A stretch of DNA of 64,000 bases from Kiritimatiellales bacterium (GCA_041656295.1 JBBADV010000001.1:124001-188000), one strand, 5' to 3'. Shown: positions 51,201 through 60,897, counted from the stretch's first letter. The notes: generated from the letters alone by a model not told the origin. Numbers and translations are program-made.

Positions 51201-51299
51201 GAGCCTTCGTCCTGTGAGTTTCGGACGTTAGATCTCTTTTTGCTTCTGTAAGATCTGAAAAACTTTGTTGAGGGGATTGTGCCGTAAGCGAACTTCTGT

Positions 51300-52151
51300 A
51301 TGTTAGACAATATGAAAAGGGTCTGTTACATCAAGCCGGATGTCCGTGAACAGTTCGGAGCATCCGCCGGCGATCTGGAGTTTTGGCTGGACGCAGAAGT
51401 CGGCCGGCAATTATTCCGCGAAAAAGCAGGACGGGAGATCCGGGTGATTGATATTGCCGGGCAAAGATTTTTCCTTAAACGGAGCGGCATTGAATCCATT
51501 GTCCGTTCGTTGCCTATGGTGTTTTTTGGATTGCGCCCGTGTTCCGGCGCTTTACGGGAATTGCGAATGCTGCGGTGTTTACAGGAGTCCGGATTTGATG
51601 TGATGGAGCCGGTGGCATGGGGAGAAAAATCGGCAGGGCTTACTAAACATCGCGGATTCCTGCTGGTTCGCAATGTCGATGGTGTGGAAGCGAAAGAATA
51701 TCTGAAAACCGCATCGCTGGAGGAGCGGCATCTTTTATTGGAGAAAACCGGCGAATTAACCGGCCGGCTGCACGCAGCGGGTTTTTTTCAGGCGATTCGG
51801 CTGAAAGATCTGATATGGAGTGAAAACCGGCTGGTGCAGATTGATCGGGAAACACTGCATCCGTGGAAAACCCGGTTTTCCCGCAAACGGTGTATCGATG
51901 CACTGGAGCGGGGGATTCGCCGGACGTTCAGGGAAGAGCACCAGTTAACGCTTTGGGATACGCGGCATTTTTTTAAGCAATATGTGCGTTGTATATCACC
52001 CCGCTGGAACATTACTCCTTCTGCATTGTTCCGGCGGGTATTGGTGCCGGTGATTAAGAAACATCAAAAATGGCTGCGAATACGGCAAACAGGTTTTTCT
52101 TCCAACGGAAATGAAGACAGAATATCCTTTCGGCATGAATGCAGTAATTAA
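51300..52151 (+). CDS. LPS-kinase-fold protein with degenerate catalytic loop
   Basis: The 283-residue protein starts at ATG 51300; ATG 51312 is also possible. It resembles Kdo/heptose kinases (VIDIAGQRFFLKRSG for the Lys strand, ELRMLRCLQESGFDVMEPVA, and RLVQIDRET for the metal Asp). The catalytic loop reads GFFQAIRLKDLIW, with Gln164-Ala165-Ile166 at the HRD position, so the catalytic Asp seems lost. A Lys/Asp pair follows (LKD), which might shift the role. It is probably an LPS phosphorylation factor or a pseudokinase partner. Confidence 0.72.
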   Translation: MLDNMKRVCYIKPDVREQFGASAGDLEFWLDAEVGRQLFREKAGREIRVIDIAGQRFFLKRSGIESIVRSLPMVFFGLRPCSGALRELRMLRCLQESGFDVMEPVAWGEKSAGLTKHRGFLLVRNVDGVEAKEYLKTASLEERHLLLEKTGELTGRLHAAGFFQAIRLKDLIWSENRLVQIDRETLHPWKTRFSRKRCIDALERGIRRTFREEHQLTLWDTRHFFKQYVRCISPRWNITPSALFRRVLVPVIKKHQKWLRIRQTGFSSNGNEDRISFRHECSN

Positions 52152-52503
52152 TGTAAAGCGGATTTATGACGGTTATGATCCCGCCGACGGATTCCGCATC
52201 CTGGTCGACCGGCTCTGGCCGCGCGGTGTCAGTAAAGAGAAAGCGCATCTTGATCTGTGGGCGAAAGACATAGCACCGACGGATAAAACCCGTGAGGCGT
52301 TTCATCATGAAGACGATAAATGGGCTCAGTTTAAAAAAGAGTATACGGCCGAGCTGGAAAAAAATTCAGAAGCGGTTCAGGATTTATTATCCGCCATCAG
52401 AGGAAAGAAAAAAGTCACTCTGCTTTTCGGTGCGAAAAATGTTCAGCATAATCAGGCGGTTGTGTTAAAGGCATTTCTCGAGCGTGGCAAACCGCGGCAT
52501 TAG
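52135..52503 (+). CDS. DUF488 family protein (YeaO-like)
   Basis: From ATG 52135 it has 122 residues; an ATG at 52111 overlaps the preceding gene. It has the DUF488 core KRIYDGYDPADGFRILVDRL, WPRGVSKEKAHLDLWAKDIA and VTLLFGAKNVQHNQAVVL. The family is cytosolic, conserved and of unknown function, and is sometimes associated with heme or DNA. No local partner is suggested. Confidence 0.9.
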   Translation: MNAVINVKRIYDGYDPADGFRILVDRLWPRGVSKEKAHLDLWAKDIAPTDKTREAFHHEDDKWAQFKKEYTAELEKNSEAVQDLLSAIRGKKKVTLLFGAKNVQHNQAVVLKAFLERGKPRH

Positions 52504-52573
52504 ATAACGGCCGGCCGGGTCATGTTGAATGCGAGCAGAGTCGTCGTCGTTCTCAGGGTTTATGAATTTTGAG

Positions 52574-52658
52574 TGGTGGTAGGAGAAGGATTCGAACCTT
52601 CGAAGGCATAGCCAGCAGATTTACAGTCTGCCCCGTTTGACCGCTTCGGTATCCTACC
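52574..52658 (-). tRNA. tRNA-Tyr(GTA)
   Basis: The minus strand folds into a class II tRNA of 85 nt: acceptor GGTAGGA/TCCTACC, anticodon stem GCAGA/TCTGC with loop CTGTAAA (anticodon GTA), a long variable arm, T arm GAAGG TTCGAAT CCTTC, discriminator A, and an encoded CCA. Confidence 0.93.
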
Positions 52659-52860
52659 ATTCATAAAAAAGCGCATACCTTAAACAAAAAATCCCGTTTG
52701 TCGACTGTGAAAAAAAGAAAAACCGGATTGCCGGAGAATTGCATCATTGAGTTCGGGTGTTAAATGATTACTGTATCTCAGTATCCCGACAGCTTATTTC
52801 CGCCTTGAGGTTCAGTAGTGTTGGAGTAAAGTACATCGCTTTTTTGGAACAGAGTTAAAA

Positions 52861-54144
52861 ATGAAAACAGTAAAGATTGGTATTCTCGGATTCGGCACAG
52901 TCGGCGCGGGTGTGGCGGAGGGTATTCTGAAAAACGGCGAACTGATGGCGCAGCGCACCGGCGTTCTGCCCGAAATCGGTAAAATCGCCGATCTTGATAT
53001 CACGACCGATCGCGGTATTAAAATTGATCCGGCGCTGCTGACGACGGATGCGATGAGTGTGATTGATGATCCGGAAATTAGTATTATTGTCGAGCTGATC
53101 GGCGGCATTCAGCCGGCGAAACAATTTGTACTGCGTGCGCTGAATAACGGCAAAGCGGTTGTTACTGCAAATAAGGCGCTGCTGGCGGAGGCGGGGCGCG
53201 AACTGTTTGAAGCGTCGGTGAAAAACAATGCCCGGCTCTATTTTGAAGCGAGCGTCGGCGGCGGAATCCCGGTATTGCGCGCACTGCGCGACGGTCTGGC
53301 GGGCAATCAGATTAAAAGCATGTACGGGATTCTGAACGGAACATGTAATTATATTCTTACGCGCATGGAGCGTGAAGCGCTCGATTTTGAAACGGTGCTC
53401 GCGGATGCGCAGAAGCTCGGTTATGCCGAAACGCCGCCGGATCTTGATATTGACGGGATTGATACCGCGCATAAAGCGGTTGTGCTGGCATCGCTCGCGT
53501 ACGGGGCGCCGGTGCCGATGGATGCATTTACAATCGCGGGCATTCGCGGGCTTTCACACCGTGAAATTGAATACGCCGATGAGCTCGGTTACCGCATTAA
53601 ACTGCTCGCCGTAATCCGTGAAACAGAGGGCGAAGTTGAAATGCGCGTTGAACCGTCGCTCGTTTCAAAGCAGCATCTGCTGGCATCGGTGCACGATTCA
53701 TTCAACGCCGTTTTTATTGAAGGCGATGTGGTCGGCAGTACGCTTTATTACGGGCGCGGCGCCGGACGTCTGCCGACGGCGAGTGCGGTGATCGGCGATA
53801 TTATGGATGCGGCGCTCAACCGCGGCGGCTACTGTAAGTGGCTGCTGTCCCGCAAATCACTGCCGGTTCGCAGCGCCGCAGATGTTTCGATTCGCTGCTA
53901 TCTGCGCATGTCGCTGAAAGATCAGCCGGATGTGATTTCCAAAGTTGCGCATGTGCTCGGTAAAAATGGAATCAGTATTGCGTCGATTATTCAGAAAGAA
54001 CAAAACGCCGGTGAACAGGTTCCGGTGGTATTTCTGACACACAAAGCCAAAGGGAAAGAGTTTATTGCGGCGATGTCGGAAATTGAAACGCTTGACGTTG
54101 TCGCCGGCAAACCCGTCCGGATGGCGATTGAGGATTTTGAATAA
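52861..54144 (+). CDS. hom: Homoserine dehydrogenase
   Basis: The 427-residue protein has NAD(P) motif ILGFGTVGAGVAEGI and a catalytic region with KAVVTANKALLAEAG, FEASVGGGIPVLRALRDGL, GILNGTCNYILTRM and YAETPPDLDIDGIDTAHKAV. A C-terminal ACT domain (SIRCYLRMSLKDQPDVISKV) is for threonine feedback. It reduces aspartate semialdehyde to homoserine. It is followed by aspartate kinase, so both ends of the pathway branch are together, although separated by a repeat-rich gap. Confidence 0.96.
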   Translation: MKTVKIGILGFGTVGAGVAEGILKNGELMAQRTGVLPEIGKIADLDITTDRGIKIDPALLTTDAMSVIDDPEISIIVELIGGIQPAKQFVLRALNNGKAVVTANKALLAEAGRELFEASVKNNARLYFEASVGGGIPVLRALRDGLAGNQIKSMYGILNGTCNYILTRMEREALDFETVLADAQKLGYAETPPDLDIDGIDTAHKAVVLASLAYGAPVPMDAFTIAGIRGLSHREIEYADELGYRIKLLAVIRETEGEVEMRVEPSLVSKQHLLASVHDSFNAVFIEGDVVGSTLYYGRGAGRLPTASAVIGDIMDAALNRGGYCKWLLSRKSLPVRSAADVSIRCYLRMSLKDQPDVISKVAHVLGKNGISIASIIQKEQNAGEQVPVVFLTHKAKGKEFIAAMSEIETLDVVAGKPVRMAIEDFE

Positions 54145-54300
54145 ATAATTTTTAACCACGAATGGACACGAATATTTGATTGCCCACGAATGACTCGAAC
54201 AAACACGAATCCAATTTATTTTTATTCGTGATGATTCGTGAGATTCGCGGGAGATTTTTATCTATTTATATCCGCGTAATCCGCGGTTTTATAAAATGTA
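54145..54300. repeat. CCACGAATG-type word repeats between hom and lysC
   Basis: Contains ACCACGAATGGACACGAAT, CCCACGAATGACTCGAACAA, ACACGAATCC and TTCGTGATGATTCGTGAGAT. The same phrases, on either strand, occur at 24790, 34260 and 60855. Confidence 0.65.
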
Positions 54301-54312
54301 AAAAAGGACAGT

Positions 54313-55665
54313 ATGAAAGTTGTAAAATTCGGCGGTTCTTCAGTTGCGGATGCAACCCAGATTTCGAAAGTAATTCAGATTGTAACGGCAGATCAGTACC
54401 GGCGGATCGTCGTGGTTTCCGCGCCGGGTAAACGCAGCAAAAATGACACTAAAGTCACCGACCTTTTGATTGCTTTGGCTGACGCCGTACTGGCTGGAAA
54501 TGATTTTGAAGTGCTGCTCAAGACAGTCGTCGACCGCTACGCTGAAATTCAGCGCGACCTGAAGCTGCCGGCGGGCGTTGTTGCGACGATCGAAAATGAC
54601 CTGCGCGCGCGCATCGCCGGTCGCAGCCGCAATGATGCACAGTTTATGGACGCGATGAAAGCTGCCGGCGAAGATTGTAACGCGCGCGTGATCGCCGAAG
54701 CTTTTACTGCCTCTGGTTTCCCGGCACGCTATGTCAATCCCGGCGATGCCGGAATGCTGTTGAGCAGTGATTTCGGCAATGCACAGGTTCTGGATGAATC
54801 CTATCCAAGACTTGCGGCGCTGAAAGATGTGCCGGAATTGATCATTTTCCCCGGATTTTTTGGCGTAACACAAGACGGCGAAGTTGCCACGTTCCCGCGC
54901 GGCGGTTCTGACATTACCGGCGCAATTTTAGCAGCGGCAGTAAACGCGGATGTTTATGAAAATTTTACCGATGTGGATTCAGTATGCGCAATGGACCCGC
55001 GTATCATTGAAAATCCGCCGCCGATCAGTTGTATGACCTATCGCGAAATGCGTGAACTTTCGTACGCCGGGTTCGGCGTGTTTCACGACGAGGCAATTAT
55101 TCCGGCGGTGCGTGCCAGTATCCCGGTCTGCATCAAGAACACGAATAATCCGGCGGCGCCGGGCACAATGGTTGTGCCGGAACGCACGCCGGACAAACGC
55201 ACCGTGGTCGGCATTTCAAGTGCGCCGGGATTCTGCACAATTTATATTGATAAATATATGATGAACCGTGAAGTCGGTTTTGGCCGCCGGCTGCTGCAGA
55301 TTCTCGAAGATGAAAAAATTTCCTATGAGCATACGCCGACGGGTATTGATAACATCTCTGTTGTGATTGCCTCGGCAAACCTGCCGCCGGCAAAAGAAAA
55401 AACGATTGTCGCGCGCATCAAAGATGAACTGAAACCCGATGCAGTGCTGGTCGAGCACGGACTCGCACTGATCATGGTTGTCGGCGAGGGCATGTATTAT
55501 ACAACCGGCATGGCGGCGAAGGCGGCGCAGGCCATGGCGGACGCCGGTGTGAATCTGGAAATGATGAATCAGGGCGCTTCCGAAATCAGCATGATGTTTG
55601 CCGTTAAAGACGAAAACCGTGAAAAAGCACTCCGCGCACTCGGCGGCGTTTTCTTTGGAATTTAG
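54313..55665 (+). CDS. lysC: Aspartate kinase
   Basis: The 450-residue protein begins with VVKFGGSSVADATQISKVIQ. FPRGGSDITGAILAAAVNAD and YENFTDVDSVCAMDPRII are amino-acid-kinase signatures. Two C-terminal ACT repeats (VVGISSAPGFCTIYIDKYMM; VVGEGMYYTTGMAAKAAQAM, then NLEMMNQGASEISMMFAV) indicate feedback control by lysine or threonine. It makes aspartyl phosphate for the Lys, Thr and Met pathways. Preceded by an AAAGGACAG ribosome site. Confidence 0.96.
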   Translation: MKVVKFGGSSVADATQISKVIQIVTADQYRRIVVVSAPGKRSKNDTKVTDLLIALADAVLAGNDFEVLLKTVVDRYAEIQRDLKLPAGVVATIENDLRARIAGRSRNDAQFMDAMKAAGEDCNARVIAEAFTASGFPARYVNPGDAGMLLSSDFGNAQVLDESYPRLAALKDVPELIIFPGFFGVTQDGEVATFPRGGSDITGAILAAAVNADVYENFTDVDSVCAMDPRIIENPPPISCMTYREMRELSYAGFGVFHDEAIIPAVRASIPVCIKNTNNPAAPGTMVVPERTPDKRTVVGISSAPGFCTIYIDKYMMNREVGFGRRLLQILEDEKISYEHTPTGIDNISVVIASANLPPAKEKTIVARIKDELKPDAVLVEHGLALIMVVGEGMYYTTGMAAKAAQAMADAGVNLEMMNQGASEISMMFAVKDENREKALRALGGVFFGI

Positions 55666-55707
55666 ATTTTTTCGACTATGCCGCGGCACGTTGATTGATA
55701 CAAAATT

Positions 55708-57324
55708 ATGCAAACCATTGATACGGATTTTCTGATCATCGGCAGCGGGCTCGCCGGACTGACGGCGGCGCTGCGGCTGGCTGATACCGGCCGTGTCCTG
55801 CTCGTTGCTAAACGCGACGCGATGGAATGCAGTTCACGTTACGCCCAGGGCGGTATCGCCTGCGTCATGGATCCCGCCGATTCCACTGCCGATCATATTC
55901 ACGACACACTCAGCACCGGCGCCGGACTCAGTGAGCCGGAGGCCGTGCGCGCGATCATCGAAGGAGGCCGTGCGCGCATCGCCGAACTTGAAGCTTACGG
56001 CATTCATTTCGAACATCGTGAAACAAAACCGGATGAATACGATTTGGGGCAGGAGGGCGGACATTCGCACCGCCGGATTCTGCATGCCGGCGATGTCACC
56101 GGTAAAGCGCTGATCGAAAAACTGCTGGCGCGTGCCAGAAAACATCCGAATATTACACTGATTGAATACTGGCTTGCGATCGATATTATTTCTACCGGCT
56201 GGATCGGCCTTGCCGGTGAACCGCGCTGCGTCGGCGCCTATTTTCTGGACAAAAAACACGGCGGCATTTTAACCGTGCGCGCGCCGGTTACTGTGCTGGC
56301 CACCGGCGGCACCGGAAAAGTGTATCTCTACACCAGCAACCCCGACGCCGCCACCGGCGACGGCGTGGCGATGGCATGGCGCGCAGGTCTGCCGATCCGC
56401 GACATGGAGATGATCCAGTTTCACCCGACCTGTCTTTATCATCCCGGCGCCAAATCATTTTTGATCTCCGAGGCTGTCCGCGGCGAGGGCGCTAAACTGA
56501 TCGACCGGCGCGGACATGAATTTGTCTATGACTTTGACCGCCGCGGCGCGCTCGCCCCGCGCGATGTGACTGCGCGCGCTATCGATGCCGTCATGAAAAA
56601 ATACGGTGATCCGTTTGTCTATCTCGATATTTCACACCGCGATGCCGGTTTTCTTAGACAGCGTTTTCCGACCATCTATGACGCCTGTTTAAAATACGGT
56701 TTTGATATGGCGCGCGCGCCGATTCCGGTGGTTCCGGCGGCGCACTATTCATGCGGCGGAATTGTCGCCGGCATAAACGGGCGCACTGCGATGCCGGGGC
56801 TTTATGCTGTCGGCGAATGCGCCAGTACCGGGTTGCACGGCGCCAACCGGCTCGCCAGTAATTCACTGCTCGAAGCGCTCGTTTGCGGGCACGAATGCGC
56901 CGGGGATGCCGCACGGCACTGTGCCGAACTTTCTGTCGATGGCATTGTAATTCCACCCTGGGAATCCGGCGACGCCGTGATGAGCGACGAGGCTGTTGTG
57001 GTTGAACATGACTGGAATGACGTTCGTTCCGTCATGTGGGATTACGTCGGCATTGTCCGGTCCGACCGCCGGCTTGAACGCGCGCGCCGGCGCATCCAGG
57101 TCATTCGTGAAGATATCCGCAATTACTATCGCAAACATATTATCACTGCGGATTTAATCGAGTTGCGCAACCTCGCCGGCGCTGCGGAACTCATCATCCG
57201 TTCTGCACAGCGCCGGAAAGAGAGTCGCGGACTGCATTATAATGTCGACTGGCCGTCCGCAAATTCCACCGCGCAGCACACCATCATTCACGACCGTCCC
57301 GGCGGTCCGCTGGATATGGATTGA
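55708..57324 (+). CDS. nadB: L-aspartate oxidase
   Basis: The 538-residue flavoprotein has FAD motif DFLIIGSGLAGLTAALRLA. Other NadB motifs are SSRYAQGGIACVMDPADST, EGGHSHRRILHAGD, MIQFHPTCLYHPG, EAVRGEGAKLIDRRGHEF and AHYSCGGIVAGINGRTAMPG. It oxidises aspartate to iminoaspartate for NAD synthesis. nadA and nadC are not in the window. A strong terminator hairpin follows at 57418. Confidence 0.96.
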   Translation: MQTIDTDFLIIGSGLAGLTAALRLADTGRVLLVAKRDAMECSSRYAQGGIACVMDPADSTADHIHDTLSTGAGLSEPEAVRAIIEGGRARIAELEAYGIHFEHRETKPDEYDLGQEGGHSHRRILHAGDVTGKALIEKLLARARKHPNITLIEYWLAIDIISTGWIGLAGEPRCVGAYFLDKKHGGILTVRAPVTVLATGGTGKVYLYTSNPDAATGDGVAMAWRAGLPIRDMEMIQFHPTCLYHPGAKSFLISEAVRGEGAKLIDRRGHEFVYDFDRRGALAPRDVTARAIDAVMKKYGDPFVYLDISHRDAGFLRQRFPTIYDACLKYGFDMARAPIPVVPAAHYSCGGIVAGINGRTAMPGLYAVGECASTGLHGANRLASNSLLEALVCGHECAGDAARHCAELSVDGIVIPPWESGDAVMSDEAVVVEHDWNDVRSVMWDYVGIVRSDRRLERARRRIQVIREDIRNYYRKHIITADLIELRNLAGAAELIIRSAQRRKESRGLHYNVDWPSANSTAQHTIIHDRPGGPLDMD

Positions 57325-57417
57325 TAAGTTCAGTGTTTATTGTTCCGGGTTCGGAGTTTTTTCTGCTGCGAGATCCTATTCGTCCTGTCTGAAAAATTCT
57401 CATTCTTATGTGATTGT

Positions 57418-57450
57418 AACGTAGATGAGGCATCCTGCCTCATCTACGTT
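57418..57450. terminator. 15-bp hairpin terminator shared by nadB and rpoN
   Basis: AACGTAGATGAGGCA pairs perfectly with its complement around loop TCC. It lies 94 bp after nadB, and the last codons and stop of rpoN (stop 57440-57442) are inside the right arm. Confidence 0.72.
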
Positions 57451-58801
57451 TGTTGTGTGTGACTGAAATCTGCCGGCGGAGGCGGGCGGGCAGAATGTTG
57501 AGCTGGTCGCGGTATTTAGCGACGGTGCGGCGGGCAATGTAGATGCCCTGCCTGGCGAGTTCGTCGGTAATGCGCTGGTCGGAGAGCGGCCGGCGCCTGC
57601 TTTCGGAACGCACAATGGAGGCGAGTGCGTCTTTAATGGCGGTATTTGAAAGGAGCGAGCCGTCGGCGAGCGGAATTCCGGCGGGAAAAAAATATTTAAA
57701 TTCAAACGTTCCCTGCGGTGTGGCGATATATTTTCCGGCGCAGGCGCGGCCGACGGTGGTTTCGTGTACGCCGAGTTTTCCGGCGATATGTTTCATCGTG
57801 AGCGGCTTGAGTGCGGATACGCCCTCCTCAAGAAAATCTTTTTGTTCATTCACAATTTCTACAGCAATGCGATAGATCGTTTCCTGCCGCTGGTCGATGC
57901 TACGGATGAAGAAGCGGCTTTGCGCGATTTTGTTGCGGATGTATTTTCTGGTCTCCGGCGGCACGGTTTTATCCTGCAGCAGGTCGAGATATTTCTGACT
58001 GACAAATAAACGCGGATAGGGCGTGCGGTTCCGGGTGACGCTCCAGACGCCGGCTTTTTTTTCGACGGTGATTTCGGGAATGATGAATTCGGTCCGGTCA
58101 CCGGAAAAATTGCGGCCGGGCTTCGGGTCGAGCGCAGCGATTGTTCCGGCAAGCTGTTGAATTTTTTCCGCCGGCAGACCCATTTCGTGCGCGATCTGTT
58201 TGTATTGATGTGCGCCGATCCGGTCGAGATGATTTTGTACAATTTCAAACTCCGGCGCAGTTTCTTTGCCGGCGGCACGCAGTTGAATGAGCAGGCATTC
58301 TTTCAGGTCGCGCGCGCCGACGCCGGCGGGATCAAATCCTTGAATAACGCTGAGTATTTTTTCGAAACGTTCCTGAGGAAATTCCGGTGCGGTTTGAATC
58401 AGTGAGCCGGTGTCGAGCTGCAGATAGCCGTCGTCGTTGATGCTGCCGATGAGGATTTCAGCGACGGCGCGGTCGGGTGCATCGAGTCCGGCGAGCGAAA
58501 GCTGTTCGAGCAGATGATCCTGCAGTGTTTTTCCGGCGGTGAGGGAATCGAGCATGAACTGATGTTTTTCTCCGTCGATGGTTATGCCGGAATGATCGTC
58601 GCGCTCAAAAAGTCCGGCGACGGGAATTTCAATGTCCGGTGCGTCAATCTCAAGCGCCGGGTTGCTGTCCAGCTCGGCGCGCACCATCTCCTGCAGGTCA
58701 AAGATCGGAGCCTGCAACACCTTGAGCGACAGCAGCATTTGCGGCGCAAGCGACTGCTCCATCCGCTGCTCCTGAATTAAACCTGCCGCCTGATTCGCCA
58801 T
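57440..58801 (-). CDS. rpoN: RNA polymerase sigma-54 factor RpoN
   Basis: The 453-residue protein has region I at the N-terminus (QRMEQSLAPQMLLSLKVLQA, then IFDLQEMVRAELDSNPALEI). It also has the core-binding region (GDRTEFIIPEITVEKKAGV), the HTH (LTMKHIAGKLGVHETTVGRA) and the RpoN box (IARRTVAKYRDQLNI) near the end. It directs enhancer-dependent transcription at -24/-12 promoters. The stop lies inside a terminator hairpin. Confidence 0.96.
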   Translation of the reverse strand: MANQAAGLIQEQRMEQSLAPQMLLSLKVLQAPIFDLQEMVRAELDSNPALEIDAPDIEIPVAGLFERDDHSGITIDGEKHQFMLDSLTAGKTLQDHLLEQLSLAGLDAPDRAVAEILIGSINDDGYLQLDTGSLIQTAPEFPQERFEKILSVIQGFDPAGVGARDLKECLLIQLRAAGKETAPEFEIVQNHLDRIGAHQYKQIAHEMGLPAEKIQQLAGTIAALDPKPGRNFSGDRTEFIIPEITVEKKAGVWSVTRNRTPYPRLFVSQKYLDLLQDKTVPPETRKYIRNKIAQSRFFIRSIDQRQETIYRIAVEIVNEQKDFLEEGVSALKPLTMKHIAGKLGVHETTVGRACAGKYIATPQGTFEFKYFFPAGIPLADGSLLSNTAIKDALASIVRSESRRRPLSDQRITDELARQGIYIARRTVAKYRDQLNILPARLRRQISVTHNKRR

Positions 58802-58892
58802 TTAGATTTACAAACCCATTGTTCTGTCTAACAATATCTTCTTTATATTAATAGCACCGGCAATGCCGGAAATGAATGTTTAAAATTTTGAA

Positions 58893-59678
58893 ATGAGAGT
58901 AAAACTTTGTGTTCTGGCAAGCGGCAGTTCGGGCAACTGCACATTTATCAGCGCCGGCGGAACCCGCATTCTAATGGATGCGGGGCTTTCGGCACAGCAG
59001 ACCAAGCAGCGTCTGGCGGAAATCGGCGAGCGGCCGGAGGACATTGATGCAATCTGCATCAGTCATGAGCATACGGATCACGTCGCAGGAATTCGCGTGC
59101 TGCAAAACAAATACGGCATTCCGGTGTACGCGAATGCCGAAACGCGCACCGGAATAATTCACAGTGATCAAAAGTGCGCAGCGCTTCAATTTCATGTTTT
59201 TTCTACCGGCGCGCCGTTTAAGATCGGCGATGTTCAGATCGAACCTTTTTCGGTGCCGCACGATGCGCGTGATCCGGTTGGATTTGTGGTCAGCGCCGGT
59301 GAAAGATCGATCGGCGTGGCAACGGACATGGGCGTGGTCACCAACCTGATTCGCGAAAAACTGCGGCGCTGTCATGTTGCAGTAATCGAAGCGAATCATG
59401 ACGAAGAGCTGCTTTATGATTCGCCGCGGCCATGGGGACTGAAACAGCGCATTCGCGGCAATCAGGGGCATCTTTCAAATATTGCGGCGGCGACGCTCGT
59501 CGCAGAAATTGCCGGCGATGCATTGCAGCATCTTTTTCTTGCGCACATGAGTGTGGATTGTAACTGTCCGCATCGCGCGCGCAGCCTGTTTGAGTCGCTG
59601 CTGGCAGAAGCGGGACATACGCATGTGACGGTGCGGCTGACCTGTGCCGATCGCGTCAGTGAACAGTTGATTTTATAA
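58893..59678 (+). CDS. MBL-fold metallohydrolase (YycJ-like)
   Basis: The 261-residue protein starts MRVKLCVLASGSSGNCTFIS and carries the zinc motif HEHTDHVAG, Asp in DMGVVT, and a late HLFLAHMS with the third His. The group includes YycJ/WalJ 5'-3' DNA exonuclease-like proteins. It lies 10 bp upstream of lpxK on the same strand, probably cotranscribed without a clear functional link. Confidence 0.92.
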   Translation: MRVKLCVLASGSSGNCTFISAGGTRILMDAGLSAQQTKQRLAEIGERPEDIDAICISHEHTDHVAGIRVLQNKYGIPVYANAETRTGIIHSDQKCAALQFHVFSTGAPFKIGDVQIEPFSVPHDARDPVGFVVSAGERSIGVATDMGVVTNLIREKLRRCHVAVIEANHDEELLYDSPRPWGLKQRIRGNQGHLSNIAAATLVAEIAGDALQHLFLAHMSVDCNCPHRARSLFESLLAEAGHTHVTVRLTCADRVSEQLIL

Positions 59679-59688
59679 AGGACAAAAT

Positions 59689-60837
59689 ATGACAGACCGC
59701 TCAGATGAACGGCTGGAAAAAAAACTGCTGAAGGTGATCTCGAAAGAGACGCGCGGCAAACGTGCGGCAACTCTGCGCGGATTTCTCAAAGTGCTCTCGT
59801 GGATTTTCGGCATGGCAGTAATGCTGCGGCTGGTGCTGTATAAAAACCGTATTATTCGTGCGAGTACACTCGGCTGTCAGGTGATCAGCGTCGGCAATGT
59901 CACGGTCGGCGGCACCGGCAAAACGCCGATCGTGGAGACCTTCGCGCGCTCGCTGCAGCAGAAAGGGCGTAAAGTTGCCATTCTCAGCCGCGGGTATAAA
60001 AGCCGGAAGACACCGCTGTGGGAAAAGATTCTAAAAAAAGACGAACGCCTGCCGCGCGTGGTGTCCGACGGCAAACGCCTGCTGCTCAACTCCGACCTGG
60101 CCGGTGATGAGCCGTATATGCTCGCATCGAACCTGCCGGATGTGGTGGTGCTGGTGGACCGCGACCGCGTAAAGTCAGGCAAATATGCGATAAAAAAATT
60201 CGGCTGCGACACGCTGGTGCTCGATGACGGGTTTCAATATCTGCTGCTGCAGAACCGGCTGGATATCGTGCTCGTCGACTACACCAATCCGTTCGGCTAC
60301 AAACGCATTCTGCCGCGCGGCCTGCTGCGCGAGCCGATGCGCAATCTGAAGCGCGCCGGCTTTATTTTCATCACTAAATGCCCGCCGGAAGGCGCTCCGG
60401 AACTGAAGGCAAAACTGCGTGAACTCAATTCCACCGCTGAGATTTCTGAATGCCGGCACATGCCGAAATATTTTGAAAATTTATACACGCGTGCCAGATC
60501 GGAATTAAACTTCATTACGGGAAAAAAGATTGCGGCGATATCCGGCATTGCCGTACCAGAAGGGTTTGAAAACGGCTTGCGTGAGCTTGGCGCCGAAATT
60601 GTATACAGCGCGCGATATGCCGATCATCACCGCTATACACAGCAGGAAATTATTGAGGTGATCAATCGCGCGCTGGAAGCCGGCGCTGAACTGATTGTCA
60701 CAACGGAAAAAGACTCCGTCCGGTTTCCTCTGATCGACCGCCGTGATCTGCCGGTTATTTATCTGCGTGTCGAAATCGAAATGCTTTCCGGTGCCGAAGC
60801 ATTTAACGACTGGATCGACCGGATTTGTTTCAAATAA
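59689..60837 (+). CDS. lpxK: Tetraacyldisaccharide 4'-kinase LpxK
   Basis: The 382-residue protein has an N-terminal amphipathic/membrane helix (SWIFGMAVMLRLVLYKNRII). The Walker A motif is VGNVTVGGTGKTPIVETFAR, followed by ILSRGYKSR, DEPYMLASNLPDVVVLVDRD and LVLDDGFQYLLLQNRLDIVL. It phosphorylates the 4' position of the lipid A disaccharide at the inner membrane, so the organism makes lipid A. Intact and of normal length, with the heptose genes following. Confidence 0.96.
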   Translation: MTDRSDERLEKKLLKVISKETRGKRAATLRGFLKVLSWIFGMAVMLRLVLYKNRIIRASTLGCQVISVGNVTVGGTGKTPIVETFARSLQQKGRKVAILSRGYKSRKTPLWEKILKKDERLPRVVSDGKRLLLNSDLAGDEPYMLASNLPDVVVLVDRDRVKSGKYAIKKFGCDTLVLDDGFQYLLLQNRLDIVLVDYTNPFGYKRILPRGLLREPMRNLKRAGFIFITKCPPEGAPELKAKLRELNSTAEISECRHMPKYFENLYTRARSELNFITGKKIAAISGIAVPEGFENGLRELGAEIVYSARYADHHRYTQQEIIEVINRALEAGAELIVTTEKDSVRFPLIDRRDLPVIYLRVEIEMLSGAEAFNDWIDRICFK

Positions 60838-60897
60838 ATTTAACGGAGATTGTGAACCGCGAATGAACGCGAATTTTCGCGGATGAAAGGAAAGTAG

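Noticed and set aside
51300..52151. Ordinary active heptose kinase
   Set aside because: The catalytic loop lacks the HRD Asp; function left open.
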